From: Meandrina meandrites
Taxonomy: Eukaryota; Cnidaria; Anthozoa; Scleractinia; Meandrinidae
Direction: 5' to 3'
Length of the DNA: 64,000 nt
NCBI GenBank assembly: GCA_963693305.1
Contig: OY855914.1
Coordinates: 11,227,403-11,291,402, forward strand
The position numbers were made by a program, and so were the translations under genes. Under the pieces are notes generated by a model. The model did not search any database and was not told where the DNA came from. It saw nothing but the letters and a program-made list of their open reading frames with translations. Shown here piece after piece: positions 52,964 through 63,736 of this stretch (its first letter is position 1; every line of letters begins with the position of its first letter).

Positions 52964-54077
52964 TTAACAAGGCAATACAACATATAATTTTTCAATCGAG
53001 CTTAGGCCTATTTTAAGGTTCTTTTTAAAGTCCATAAACTTAAAATACTGCACGATGTCTCCAAACAAACACTCCACGGATGTTCGCACATTTGACATAG
53101 AATCGTTGAAGGCTTCCATTTGTGGGGTCAGGGCAGCGCCCTTAAATGGGGCCATCACATTTACTCTCAATGGATATGCTGGCTCTCCATATATACACAT
53201 CTCCTGCCCGGTTGGAGATGTAGCATACTGCTCGAAATTGGTCAGCAGATTGGAATCAGCAAGCATTGCCGCATCGTGTCGCTTTCCTTCTGTGAGGAGC
53301 AAAAACAAAAACAAAAGAAAAATAAGCATTTGGTAAACTCACAAGAGACGCGCGAGCTTCAGATTTATAAATCGACAAAGATAAATTTTTGCACAGATGT
53401 GCATTCTTACCTACAGGTCCGAACAAATGCCCAATGAGGCCATTCGGAAGAGCCACAGCCTGGAATTTAAGGGCATGTACCCTTTTGTGCCCGTTGTATA
53501 CCAGCCTTTGATTCTCTCCCGGTTTGCATATTGGACGGACTGTTCCATCCACAAATCCAAAACAGTTGTTGAGGCCAGCGCTTCATTCAGAGACAGCATC
53601 AGCATATTGTTGAAGGGCTACTGGATTCAAAATGGCATGATTCCAGGTTGTGATTCTGTGATGATGCAGGTCGTAGATATAGTTGAGCACTATATTCGAT
53701 GCCATACACAAAACAGGAACTGGTCTTGCAAACCTACTAACCATGTCCCTGTAGCGACATGGATAGGCAAGCCGGCGAAGAAGGATGCAAATTCCCTCTA
53801 TTCGGTCGCATACACTGCCTTGTGGACACTTAAAGGTGGCTGGTAATTGAAGCAAATCTGCAAGACGTTCAACATCTCCCCTTTCAAATCTAAACTCGGC
53901 TTTGCATTCGGCCTCGCTGATGTTTTCCTCCAGGTCAAATTCTTCATACTCGTAGTAAGGCAGCTCTAAATTGACTGGCTTATGAGCCTGATGCAGAATC
54001 AAGAATTCTTCATCGGTTAGTAGATTTTCTGCATAAGCAATAATAATCATTTCGCGAGCCTTTTTAAAAGATACCAT
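52964..54077 (-). pseudogene. Harbinger DDE transposase (HARBI1-like), two exons, inactive
   Basis: Exon 1 is 54077-53411 and exon 2 is 53289-52964, with intron 53290-53410 (donor GTAAGA, acceptor CTCACAG, minus strand); phases join, giving about 331 codons. N-terminal helix-rich part, then the DDE_Tnp_4 core: first Asp in FVDGTVRPICKPG, then YNGHKRVHALKF, RHDAAML, and the last Glu in RTSVECLFG. Two lesions: an in-frame TGA at 53583-53585 just before the first Asp, and the second catalytic position reads YGEPAYPL where the family has Asp. Confidence 0.9.
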
Positions 54078-54225
54078 GACACTCTTAAGAAGCCGTCCTC
54101 CGTTTACACACGCCGGCTCTTAACGTTAAAAGTTTCCCGCCAAGGACGTCGGCATCGGCCCAGTCCTCCTCGTGTAATTCTACCGGCCTCGAGGTCAGCC
54201 GTCAAGGTATCTTTGAGTCCCTATT

Positions 54226-56179
54226 AAGGATAAGTAGTTATAAGACGTCAAATGCCTGAAATGAAAAGTGATAAAATTAAAAGATTTGGAAGAGCCTAAA
54301 AGTGAAGTTGCATACCTATGATTCTTTTTTTTTTATTATTACTCGGCTGTGCATCGTGCTTCTCTATGCACTTCTCTCGTGTTCTTAAAAATCCCCGCGT
54401 GCTTATATAACTCAACAATGCACTCGGATGCGTTTTTTTATTTCTCTATTAATGAGACAAGTCTTAGTGTGTACATGTACAGCGGCTGGTAAAGCGCGCG
54501 ACATCGAAGAAATCACGGGAAGATCTGAAAATCGACCGACATAAAATTAGGTTCTGTATTTTAGCATAGTTTCTTTTTTAAAGTTACAAGAGAGGCCCGC
54601 AACACTTATAGTCGCATTGACTAGCGGATTGTGTACCAGGCGTGCACGCCACGTTTATAAACGGAATTTGAATTTTTTTTTTCCACCACGAATGATAGAG
54701 TGCGAAAAAAGGGTCAATCCCAACAGTATGAACTCGTAGCTTCAACAACAACAATTTAATCTCGTGAGAACTTAAAATCACGGACTTGAACATGGACTAA
54801 AATGCGGCTTATGAAGACGTCACAGAAAAAAATAGTAAGGCACAGCCAGCATTGATAGATCACTTCGAAACACTGTTTCGAATTTGGATGGTATTTTAGA
54901 GAGATTTGGTAAGCAGTCGAGTAAAGCCGTGAATTACTGTAATTGATTTCGTCTGCATTGTTTCTTTTACCGCTTTGATTCGAAAATTATGATGGCACTT
55001 TAGAGAATAGAACAGAGTATTTCTTATTGACATTGAAAATATTGTAAATCACAGGCATTTGCCTTTTTAATGCTTCACGCTCTTTCACTCTATTGCGCGC
55101 GACTCGTTAAATAATTTTCTCATCTCGAATTGTCTAAACCAAAGAGATATTATGGTGCCATTGAATTACTGGGTTTTATAATCCCAATGTTTATTGTACA
55201 AAACAAAACCCTTCTTCGACGATGCCATTTTCAGGAACATGGGACTTTTTATTGTTTGCACAACAGCAAACGTACCCATGCATACGGACGTACAATCACG
55301 TGACGGTATTTTTTAAAGCTGGTTTCGTTTACCAATCATACTTTGTCTGGGACCTCTTTAGAGTTCATGAAACTAATAATCGAAAGGGAAAAAAGGTTCA
55401 AAGCAGCAGTTGTTACTGAGCTTGTCATGACGTCATAGCCCCTGAAATCATGACGCGTTTTTAACTGATTGTTTGCATCATTACCAGAATGAATTTTATA
55501 TTTTTGACAGCTAACATTTTCAACGATGGTATTACAATAATAATTCATTTCACATAGATTTTATAATTTTGGAATAATTGCTACGTTATGAAAGACTACA
55601 AAATTCAAGTGGCGTCATATGACGTCATAATCAGTAGGTAACTATCTGATCTTGTAAAGCTAGTTATGGGTTGTCGACTAGAACATACTCCCAGCTTGGC
55701 GATTAAGCCCGGGCCAAAGGAAGAAAATACGTGATGAGAGTTCAAACTTTCGCTCTCGTTTTGCCTGAAACTATAATTCACTCTCATCAACTCTCATCGA
55801 CTTCGAACGTGCTCAAATTTTTAAGGAGATTCGATGACACTTTTCTCTCGTTTGGCCCGAGTTGATAATAGTCGATGAGAGTTGAATGTAAAAATGTTCG
55901 TAAAAGTTTTGTAAAAGTCCCAACATTTCGGCTAAAACTTCAGCCTTCATCAGGGGAAAGTGACAAGGAATTCGTTAAAAAGCACGTTCTTATACTATTC
56001 AAATTGGCCAATACTTTCCATGGAAGCTGATTAAGCGCTGGAATGTGACGAAAAGCGTGGGACTCGCACCAGTTAATATATTCAAGACTATAAATGTGAA
56101 TTGCCCCAGCTTGTGGTCCTCTGTTTTCCCGTAAAAAACCCACGGCCACTCGTTGGAAGCGCGTTTTTCTCGGTCTGAA
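54226..56179. other. Spacer between the two transposons
   Basis: No gene supported. Near 55919-55955 the phrase AACATTTCGGCTAAAACTTC with CTTCATCAGG resembles ends of Penelope-like or related retroelements seen in many animals. A TGACGTCAT site lies near 55621. Confidence 0.4.
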
Positions 56180-56311
56180 ATGGCTTAAGTTCCTGTACCG
56201 CCACCACCGCCAGCTCCACCGGCTCCACAGCCTCAGCAAGCTCAACAAGCGCAACAAGCTCAACAAGCGCAACAAGCGCAACAACCTTAGCCACAAGCAG
56301 CGAATTTGGAG
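56180..56311 (+). pseudogene. DIRS-type gag, exon 1 (two stops)
   Basis: ATG at 56180 followed by 44 codons rich in Pro, Ala and Gln (PPPPPAPPAPQPQQAQQAQQ), ending at donor GAG/GTAAAT. TAA at codon 3 and TAG near 56287 interrupt it. Its phase (0) fits the gag exon at 57673. Assignment to gag is inferred from position and phase. Confidence 0.5.
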
Positions 56312-56411
56312 GTAAATATGATATTTTTTCCGCGGTCTAGTTTGCATCACGTCGGCTGTTTCTTTATATTTAGTTCTTTGCTTTGCCCTGCTTGTATACG
56401 ACTTTTTAGTT

Positions 56412-57310
56412 TGGGCCTGTGTGTTTTTGGTTTTGCCGAACTCGTTGTTCGGGAGAATTGTTTTTGTTTGGGCCTTTCCGGCCGGGCACGCATACTGAAC
56501 TGGGTTCAGGTGCCAATTAGGTGTGTTTGGCGGTTACCGAACACGGCGTTCGGCAAAAATTGTTTTTGTTTGGGCCTTTCTGGCCGGGCACGCATATTGA
56601 ACTAGGTTCAGGTACCAATTAGGAGTGTTTGGCGGTTACTGAACTCGTTGTTCGGTGAAATTTATTCTATTTTGGGCCTTTCTGGCCGGGCACGCATACT
56701 GAACTAGGTTCAGGTGCCAATTAGGTGTGTTTGGCGTTTACCGAACTCGTTGTTTGGTGAAATTTTTGGGCCTTTCTGGCCGGGCACGAATACTGAACTA
56801 GGTTCAGGTGCCAATTAGGTGTGTTTGGCGGTTACCGAACTCGTTGTTCGGTGAAATTTATTTTTATTTTGGGCCTTTCTGGCCGGGCACGCATACTGAA
56901 CTAGGTTCAGGTGCCAATTAGGTGTGTTTGGCGTTTACCGAACTCGTTGTTTTTGGGCCTTTTCTGGCCGGGCACGCATACTGAACTAGGTTCGGGTGCC
57001 AATTGACTGTGTTTGCAAACTCGGCGTTCGGTGGAAATTGTTTTTGTTTGGGCCTCTTTGGCTGGACACGTAAACTGAGCTGGGTTCAGGTGCTAATTAG
57101 TTGTGTTTGACGATTACAGAATTTGCTATTTCGGTGAAATTTCTTTTTGTGTGGGCCGTTTCTAGCCGGGCGTGAAAACTGAATGTTGTTCAGGTGTTGA
57201 TATGTGTGCTTGGCGATTGCCGAATTCGCTGTTTGCATGAAATTTATTTAGTTTGGGCCTTCCCGGCCGGGCATGAATACTGAATTAGGTTTTGGTGTTG
57301 ATTAGCTCTG
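56412..57310 (+). repeat. 102-bp tandem repeat array, about nine copies, inside the gag intron
   Basis: GGGCCTTTCTGGCCGGGCAC recurs with starts near 56470, 56572, 56674, 56768, 56871, 56955, 57050, 57153 and 57256, spacing 84-103 bp. Each unit also has the hairpin CTGAACTAGGTTCAG. Later units are more diverged. It lies wholly between a donor at 56312 and an acceptor at 57672. Confidence 0.9.
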
Positions 57311-57672
57311 TGTTAGGTGTCCAGTTGTGAGCAGTGTTTATTTTAATGCTTTCAATTGCTTTTGGTTTCGTTCATTTGGTAACGGAATTAGACAGTGTCG
57401 TTAAGGTTTGTACAATATTCTGACGTGAAATTGGTATATTTTGCGTAGCCTCGCTTAGTAAATTGAATTACCATACCCTTGACTGGGATTTTGGGTATGC
57501 TTTTATAATCCAACGAGGAGTAATATATTTAAACTCGTATTTATGTGTGGGAGTTCTTCTTTATACCTACCCTACTATCGGGATTGGTTGGTTAAGAGTT
57601 AATGATACCGACAATAGAGTGGTGCTGTGCGGCGGGTAATTGACAGAGAGTCCTCTTTTATTCTTTGCTTAG

Positions 57673-58176
57673 GATCAAGTGAGGCAACTGCGAGAGCAGG
57701 TAGAGAGGTTCTCACAGGCCGCTCTAACATCCATGGTTGACCAGGCTCTCTTGATGGTCCGCCAGCTGGCATCCCGCCCACCTAATGTATTTGATGCTTA
57801 TGCATTAATCGGAGCTTTGCAGCATTTAGAGGATGTTGGCCGTCGGGCCGGACACCCGGATGTGAGAAAGTTTACGGCAGTCCTAACAAGCTGCAAGAAG
57901 CTCCCCCCAAGCCCAAGGTTGGGGGATCTGGTAACTAATATCCTGGGCACCGACATCGAAAAAGAAGTTGCCAAGACAGTTGCAAAGATGTATAAATCTT
58001 CAGCTTCCTGGCCGCTGACACATGGAAATGGCATGCGTGCAGGATATCGTAGTGCAGCCCAGGAATGGCCGTACCCCAGGGGTGGGGGTAGTCAGTCGTT
58101 TACAGCTAAAAATATTAGGTGTTTTAGGTGTCGCCGCCTTGGGCACAGTGCCCGTAACTGCCGTCACTCCTCGTAG
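57673..58176 (+). CDS. DIRS-type gag, exon 2 with zinc knuckle
   Basis: Acceptor TTGCTTAG at 57672; 167 residues. Helical N-terminal part (DQVRQLREQVERFSQAAL), then KFTAVLTSCKKLPPSP, and a C-terminal CCHC knuckle CFRCRRLGHSARNC. Nucleocapsid-like RNA packaging is the expected role. Confidence 0.78.
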   Translation, partial: DQVRQLREQVERFSQAALTSMVDQALLMVRQLASRPPNVFDAYALIGALQHLEDVGRRAGHPDVRKFTAVLTSCKKLPPSPRLGDLVTNILGTDIEKEVAKTVAKMYKSSASWPLTHGNGMRAGYRSAAQEWPYPRGGGSQSFTAKNIRCFRCRRLGHSARNCRHSS

Positions 58177-58546
58177 TGAGAAGTGTTTATCTTGCTTGCC
58201 ACTCTACACGATGGTTTGAAACGAAATAAACTTGTTCAAGTTAATTATCATTTGTTTGTATCCATTTAATGTGTACTTGGCAGCCAGGGGGCTCTCTATC
58301 CTTGCACCAGTGGGGTCAATTGTCCCGGGGCTTTCTAAAGCCCTTTGTGCCCGACTCTTGCAGTTGCGCCGGGACTGTTGCCCTCCGCTGGTCCCCGGGG
58401 GATTCCGGTTCTCACAAGTTTCTCTTTGACTTTCTTTTAGCCGCCGTCCAAACGACAATGTTGTCAGCGGTATCTAGTACCTGATTGGGAGATTATGCCC
58501 AATTTTAACCCAATGGCGGCAGCTGCGTCATTTCGTGAAAGGGTAA
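58177..58546 (+). other. gag-pol spacer
   Basis: No gene resolved. A short ATG-led frame at 58495 leads up to the RT frame but in a different phase; a lost intron border or frameshift may join them. Confidence 0.4.
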
Positions 58547-60673
58547 TCCGATGTGATACCCCTCTCGGGGACCGCTGCGAGGGCATTAGTCCCAGATAAT
58601 GAGGGCAATGTTGTAAAGGAACCGTCGTATGCTGCTTCAGAGACTTCCTCTTTATGGGTACGTGACCCCGATTGTTTCATTGCGGGAGAAATTCACCGAC
58701 ACCTCGATGTCTGGGATAAGTTCACCCAAGGTCTACCCAACAGGAATGAAATAATGGGTTGGATCAGTAAAAAAGTGTGTGTCTTCGACTTTGTCCAGCC
58801 ATTCAAGGGACGATTTGGGGGCTGCACCTATGATTCCAGCTTCCCAGTGCATAGACTGTTTCATAATCACAACTCGTGTGAACCATTTGCCGAGTTCATC
58901 TCAAAAACCATTATGGATCGCATTGCTGTCGGTGCAGTTGGGGTCGTTGGAAAGGTGGGACAATGTGATCCCCCATTAATTGTTATGCCACTAACTGTGG
59001 AACCAAGCAAGCCTCGGCTGTGTCAAGACCAGCGCTACTTGAACTGTTGGATGCGGGATATGCCTTTCCGTCTCGATTCGCTCGTTGACGTTACACGCTA
59101 CTTGGAGAAAGATCACTTTCAAACTAAGCTCGATGACAAGTCGGGATATGACCATGTGTTAATGGACGATGAGAGTCGACTGCTAATTGGTTTCCAGTGG
59201 GGAGAGTGGTGGTTTGTTAACCACGTGCTGCCATTCGGCTGGAAAATCTCTCCTTATATTTACCAGTCCCTCGGCATGGTAGCGACCCAAGAGATCCGAA
59301 ATCAAGGCGTTCCGTGTTGCCAGTATATAGATGATCGCCATTTGGGGCAGCAAAGACGCCAGTCACTTTATCAGGCCGACGTCCAAACCCCCATACAGGG
59401 CGATTTTGAATTGGCGACAGCAGCCAACCATTTAGCCGTTCGCACTTTAACGTCGCTGGGATACTTCCTGAATCTTGCTAAGTCTGTCTTTGTTCCAGTC
59501 CAGAACCTCGTTTATCTGGGCCTTTGCTGTGATTCAATACTTACAGCCTTTTCTCTGCCGTCTGACAAGATCCAAAAGTTCGCTGGCCTTCGAGAACAAA
59601 TATTGTTTGAGCAGTCCGTGTCATTGGTATGTCTCCAGAAGATTATTGGCAAATGTATTTCTTTCAGTTTGGTAGTACCAGCAGCGAAGTTGTTCACAAG
59701 AGAAATGAACCTTGCGGTGTCCAGAGCCCTTAAGTCTAAGAAATTTGTCAAAATCACTGGCCCCCTTCGAAAGGAACTTGAATACTGGCGATTCCTTGAC
59801 ACATGGGAAGGTCACATGACCTGGCATGAAGAAAGACATGTTTCACTTTCGTTGGCTTCGGACGCATCTGGCTCGGGTTGGGGTGGGGCACTGTTGAGTA
59901 GTGACGGTCAAGTCGTACAAGAGGTTGGCGACTCATGGTCTGAAGCGATGCTTTCTTGTCCAATTCATGTAAAAGAGACAGTTGCACTTTCTCGTACGCT
60001 TCGGTCTTTTGACGATGTGGTGAGGAATCGTCGCGTTGACGTTCTGGTTGACAGCTCGGTGCTACATGGCTGTTGGGAAAGGCAGTATGCCAGCTCTCAC
60101 TCTATGCTTGAGGCTCTTAAAGATCTTTTTTGGACGACAGTGGACCTCAACGTGGCGATTTCCCTGCAGCACGTGAAATCAGCGGATAACCCAGCCGACG
60201 CCCCTTCTCGTCGCCTATCAGTTGTGGACTCCACCCTTGCTCCCAGGATTTGGTCAACTGTCCAAAGGGTATTTGGTGGCCCAGAAGGTCACACATGTGA
60301 CCTCATGGCTCTAGATTCTAATACCCAGCTGGACGACAGTGGCATCCCACTCCCCCACATTGCGCCAGTACCCACGCCCCAAGCCATGGGTGTCAATTTG
60401 TTTACCCAAGATATCGCTCGTGTGAAAGGTTCAGTGTTCGAAAGCTGCTATGTATTCCCCCCGTTTCTACTTATTGGTCCACTTTTGAAATTCCTTCGGG
60501 GACAGAAGGCACGGTGCACTATTGTGGTACCGGACAGATACCCTCGGCCTTACTGGTGGCCTATCCTCCAATCAGAGTGTTCGCTTCAATTGCGCCTGGC
60601 CAAGCAAGGTGATGTAGACGTCCTGCGTCGCCCGGGAAAAGATGGCTTTGTGGATTACGGTCCTATCCCTTGA
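58547..60673 (+). CDS. DIRS-type reverse transcriptase-RNase H with methyltransferase-like tail
   Basis: Open for 708 codons, no ATG near its start (in-frame TAA at 58544), so the true start is upstream or spliced. Reverse transcriptase: KPRLCQDQRYLNCW, KLDDKSGYDHVLM, LPFGWKISPYIYQ and the active site YIDDRHLG. RNase H: ASDASGSGWGGALL, KETVALSRTLRSF, DVLVDSSVL and HVKSADNPADAPSRR. The last 100 residues (CYVFPPFLLIGPLLKFL, VVPDRYPRPYWWPIL) match the Dam-methyltransferase-like domain that follows RNase H in DIRS1/PAT groups. Intact, no stops. Confidence 0.9.
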   Translation, partial: SDVIPLSGTAARALVPDNEGNVVKEPSYAASETSSLWVRDPDCFIAGEIHRHLDVWDKFTQGLPNRNEIMGWISKKVCVFDFVQPFKGRFGGCTYDSSFPVHRLFHNHNSCEPFAEFISKTIMDRIAVGAVGVVGKVGQCDPPLIVMPLTVEPSKPRLCQDQRYLNCWMRDMPFRLDSLVDVTRYLEKDHFQTKLDDKSGYDHVLMDDESRLLIGFQWGEWWFVNHVLPFGWKISPYIYQSLGMVATQEIRNQGVPCCQYIDDRHLGQQRRQSLYQADVQTPIQGDFELATAANHLAVRTLTSLGYFLNLAKSVFVPVQNLVYLGLCCDSILTAFSLPSDKIQKFAGLREQILFEQSVSLVCLQKIIGKCISFSLVVPAAKLFTREMNLAVSRALKSKKFVKITGPLRKELEYWRFLDTWEGHMTWHEERHVSLSLASDASGSGWGGALLSSDGQVVQEVGDSWSEAMLSCPIHVKETVALSRTLRSFDDVVRNRRVDVLVDSSVLHGCWERQYASSHSMLEALKDLFWTTVDLNVAISLQHVKSADNPADAPSRRLSVVDSTLAPRIWSTVQRVFGGPEGHTCDLMALDSNTQLDDSGIPLPHIAPVPTPQAMGVNLFTQDIARVKGSVFESCYVFPPFLLIGPLLKFLRGQKARCTIVVPDRYPRPYWWPILQSECSLQLRLAKQGDVDVLRRPGKDGFVDYGPIP

Positions 60674-60857
60674 GAGTCTGTTTCGATTGTTGACAGTATT
60701 GTGCTATTTAAAACAATGTAAAACATGAAAAATAACCTTCTATTTACCTTTAGAGTGAGTTTAATAAAAACAATCTGAACCTAGTTCTGAACTATGTCGT
60801 TTCTTGCCCGCTTATTTTGGATTCCTCGTTCTCGTCTCTCCCTAGCCCCTTCGAGAG
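60674..60857 (+). other. Spacer before recombinase
   Basis: Non-coding or an intron; contains an AATAAA at about 60761. Confidence 0.4.
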
Positions 60858-61949
60858 GTGTCCAGAATCTGGGTCCCGGCAGTAGCTTGCCCGCAGTGTG
60901 CCTACCCAAACGACAGGCTGTTCAGGTTCTGCCAACAATGTGGATACGCAAGGCGCATGTCGTTGTCCTCGCCACAGCAACAACCCTTCAAGATTGACGT
61001 CAAATCAATAGACTCCCGGATAGCTCAGCTGTTTAATAAACAATCCACATATGAACGCCAGAAATCTCGGTTGCTCGACCAGCTGTGTCAGTTTTTGGCT
61101 TCGCTGCCAATGCCCAAGGACGTAATGTCGGCCTCTCCCCACGACCTTGTTCGTTTCTTGGTATGGAAGGACAAAACCGGGAAGACTCAGGTCCACTCTG
61201 TTGGATGTCCTCATCGGGGGCTCAGGGGCCCATCTCGGTGTGGCTGCCCCCACTGGCTTGCTGCTGGTTCCGTTGACTCCCTAATTGGCAAACTTAGGGC
61301 TGTCTTCAAAGAGAATGATCGGGCAGGGGATTGGGAGGAATGGCTTGGCCTTGGTAACCCAGCTGCTTCTTTGTTAGTACGAAAATACCTCAAATGCATA
61401 AAGGAAGAGCAGGCAACCGCCGGCCTCACTCCGAAACAGGCCACCCCCTTGTTCGTGGATAAATTGGCAAGATTATCGGACCACCTTGATAGACAGCTTG
61501 AGGCATGTAAAAATGACCCGATTAAGATGTATATCCTGTCCAGAGATCAAGCTTATTTCAAGACCCTGTTTTTCTCTGGGGACAGACCTGGAGACCTTGG
61601 TCAAGTTCGGACAAACGAAATCCTCAGGTTTCCTAATGATGATGGGTTACTCTTTAACCACACATGGGGGAAACCACTTCGTGGAGACAGATCGAATCTC
61701 TTTGGAATTAGAAGGTGTGCGAACGTCAAAATTTGTCCAGTGGCGGCGATTGAAAGGTACATGGCTACCACACGTGCCATGCAAGTCGACCTAACTGACG
61801 GTTTTCTCTTTCGACCGACAACCGCTCAGGGTGCAATCTCTCATTTATCTATTTCCTCGGAAGCGATGAATGGCAGACTGAAGACATACCTCAAACAGGC
61901 TGGCATCGATGAAGGTGAGACGGCACATAGCTTCAGGTCAGTAGTATAG
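60858..61949 (+). pseudogene. DIRS-type tyrosine recombinase, 3'-truncated
   Basis: 363 codons. N-terminal zinc ribbon C-x2-C-x10-C-x2-C (CPQCAYPND...FCQQCGYARR), a helical core-binding part with more Cys/His (VGCPHRGLRGPSRCGCPHW), then the catalytic domain with the first Arg in FFSGDRPGDLGQ and the H-x-x-R box in TAHSFRS. Sequence similarity ends right after that Arg and a stop follows, so the nucleophilic Tyr is missing. In DIRS elements this enzyme, not a DDE integrase, inserts the circular DNA. Confidence 0.88.
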
Positions 61950-62400
61950 TAATTGGGGGTACGAGCTCATAAAAACTGAGCCCGATTCAGCAAAAATTGC
62001 GCTCAAAACTGAGCTCGAAAAATTTCGCTTGAAAAAATGCTGAATAAATCAAATGAATATTAAATTTGGATAATACATTTGGATATTACATCGAAAAATG
62101 AGCTCTAAAAAATTTAGACTGAAAATTTAGCTTAAAAGCTTGCGCTAAAAATTTAGCTCTAAAAATTTAGCCTGAAAAATATGCTGGATAAAAGTGTTGA
62201 AAAATATGTTGAATGAAAGTATTGAAGCCAAAGCGTAGCTAGATTTTAGGCCATTCGGCACTGGAAGATAAGTTAAACTTAGTTTAACTTTCTGAAGCGG
62301 GGGATGGAATGGCCGTTAAGAAATCACAGACCCGACTGGTGGGTAAGTTTGCTTTTATAAAATTTTCACTTTATTAAAAGTGAAAAGATTAAAAAAGTAA
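61950..62400. other. Transition zone with short degenerate repeats
   Basis: GAAAAATTTAGC / GAGCTCTAAAAA-type phrases repeat irregularly between 61975 and 62240. A palindrome AAGTTAAACTTAGTTTAACTT-like lies near 62270. No gene. Confidence 0.5.
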
Positions 62401-62524
62401 ACCGGAAGGGTCTGTTATTTACTGTATTACAAAAATGTTTTCAAAAAATTGTATTGTAAAATATTTTTCTATACTATTTTTTAAAAAAATTATGAATAAA
62501 AATGTTATTAAAACTTTGTTACAA

Positions 62525-63146
62525 TAATATCATACTAATCAAATATATGCTATTGTAGAAGCCGTTGAATAGCAATAATATCATCATTCAAAGCATGAAC
62601 ACAACGATTAAATTTAAAGCTGTATTACCCCCTGGAATATAAGTATTGTAATATTAAATATCAACTAAAAATTGATACTAAATATTATTACCAAAAATTA
62701 TATCATCTAATTTTTACAATAATATAATACTAATATCATACTAATCAAATATATGCTATTGCAGGAGTCTAACAATAGCAATAATATCATCATTCAAAGC
62801 ATGAACACAACGATTAAATTTAAAGCTGTATTACCCCCTTAAAATCAAGAATGAAAAAAATAATATTTACAATATTAATAACTCTGGCCTGGAAAAAGTA
62901 ATAATAGTAACGACTTAGGAAAGGATATAATTAGTAAAAAGGGTTAAATCTAAAAAATGATAATCAGGCCTAAATAAAATACGAAGTTAAATGATGTTTG
63001 AATTTATAATTCAAACACAAATAAACTAATAATATAATAATATCAAACTTATCAAATATATGCAATTGTACAAGCTTTACAATAGCATAAAGATGGTTAT
63101 TATAAGCATGAGTAAGATCATAAATTTTAAAGCAAGGTTACCCCTT
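62525..63146 (-). repeat. Three copies of a hairpin-bearing repeat of about 110 bp
   Basis: Copies start near 62525, 62731 and 63038 (phrase TAATATCATACTAATCAAAT; the third is diverged). Each has an inverted pair TGCTATTG..CAATAGCA with an 11-13-nt loop, then a block ending in TTACCCC. The first two are nearly identical, the third shares about two thirds. In the minus direction they lie downstream of the ORF at 63160. Confidence 0.8.
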
Positions 63147-63159
63147 GAATACAAGTTTT

Positions 63160-63708
63160 TTAATCAGAATAATTATTAGAATCATTATCAGAATCAGAAT
63201 CAGAATCAGAGCTATCATCACATCGTTCATAATTTAAAATATCATGAATATGTTGATTATATTTTTTTATATCATCTTTTATTTTTGTTTGTTCATAAGC
63301 TTCATCTTCTTCAATATGGATTGCTTCTTCATAGTCATTTTTAAAATTATGTTTTATAATATCTGACTTATAAAGCTTTAAAGATTCCAATATAAATTTT
63401 GAATAACTATATTGAATTGGATATTCATCTTCATTATTCAAATTAATATAAAGAGTCATCATATTTTGAAATGGATATATACGAGGTTGATTAAGTTGAA
63501 CAATATCATATACATCACAGTTGATATCACACGCATATCTGTTAAAAAAGGGATGCATGAAGAATATATGTTGATTGTTATATCTAATTAATGGAGTTCT
63601 AGATATAACCAATTCAATAAGATCACTATCATCTTTAATAATGTTATATTTTAAATCTTTTATTGATGTGAATTTATATAATTTTGTTGGTTTTATTTTT
63701 TTAGTCAT
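63160..63708 (-). CDS. Unknown AT-rich ORF, 182 aa, acidic Ser-Asp tail
   Basis: ATG at 63708 to TAA at 63160-63162, single exon. Begins MTKKIKPTKLYKF, has an aromatic- and Asn-rich middle (HIFFMHPFFNRYACDINC) and ends in an (SD)n acidic tail. Codons are almost all A/T-ending. No signal peptide or membrane helix. I recognise no family. Its start is 28 bp after the stop of the next gene, so the two may be co-oriented neighbours in a compact genome. Confidence 0.65.
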   Translation of the reverse strand: MTKKIKPTKLYKFTSIKDLKYNIIKDDSDLIELVISRTPLIRYNNQHIFFMHPFFNRYACDINCDVYDIVQLNQPRIYPFQNMMTLYINLNNEDEYPIQYSYSKFILESLKLYKSDIIKHNFKNDYEEAIHIEEDEAYEQTKIKDDIKKYNQHIHDILNYERCDDSSDSDSDSDNDSNNYSD

Positions 63709-63736
63709 ATATATTTATATTAGAAAATATTTTTTA

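Larger units (their letters stand above)
51284..54222. mobile_element. PIF/Harbinger DNA transposon, complete but decayed
   Basis: 36-bp inverted ends (51284-51319 and 54187-54222; start AGGGACT, inner part GGCTGACCTCGAGG) with 32 of 36 matches. ATT flanks both ends (51281-51283, 54223-54225), a 3-bp duplication as expected for the superfamily. It carries the two divergent-strand genes usual for Harbinger: a Myb/SANT-like protein (plus) and a DDE transposase (minus). Both are damaged. Confidence 0.92.
56180..61940 (+). mobile_element. DIRS-order retrotransposon, 3'-truncated
   Basis: gag, RT-RNase H-MT and tyrosine recombinase in one orientation. No long terminal repeats or split direct repeats are visible; the right end is lost at about 61940, where unrelated AT-rich sequence begins. 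The MT-like tail favours DIRS1/PAT over Ngaro. Confidence 0.82.
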
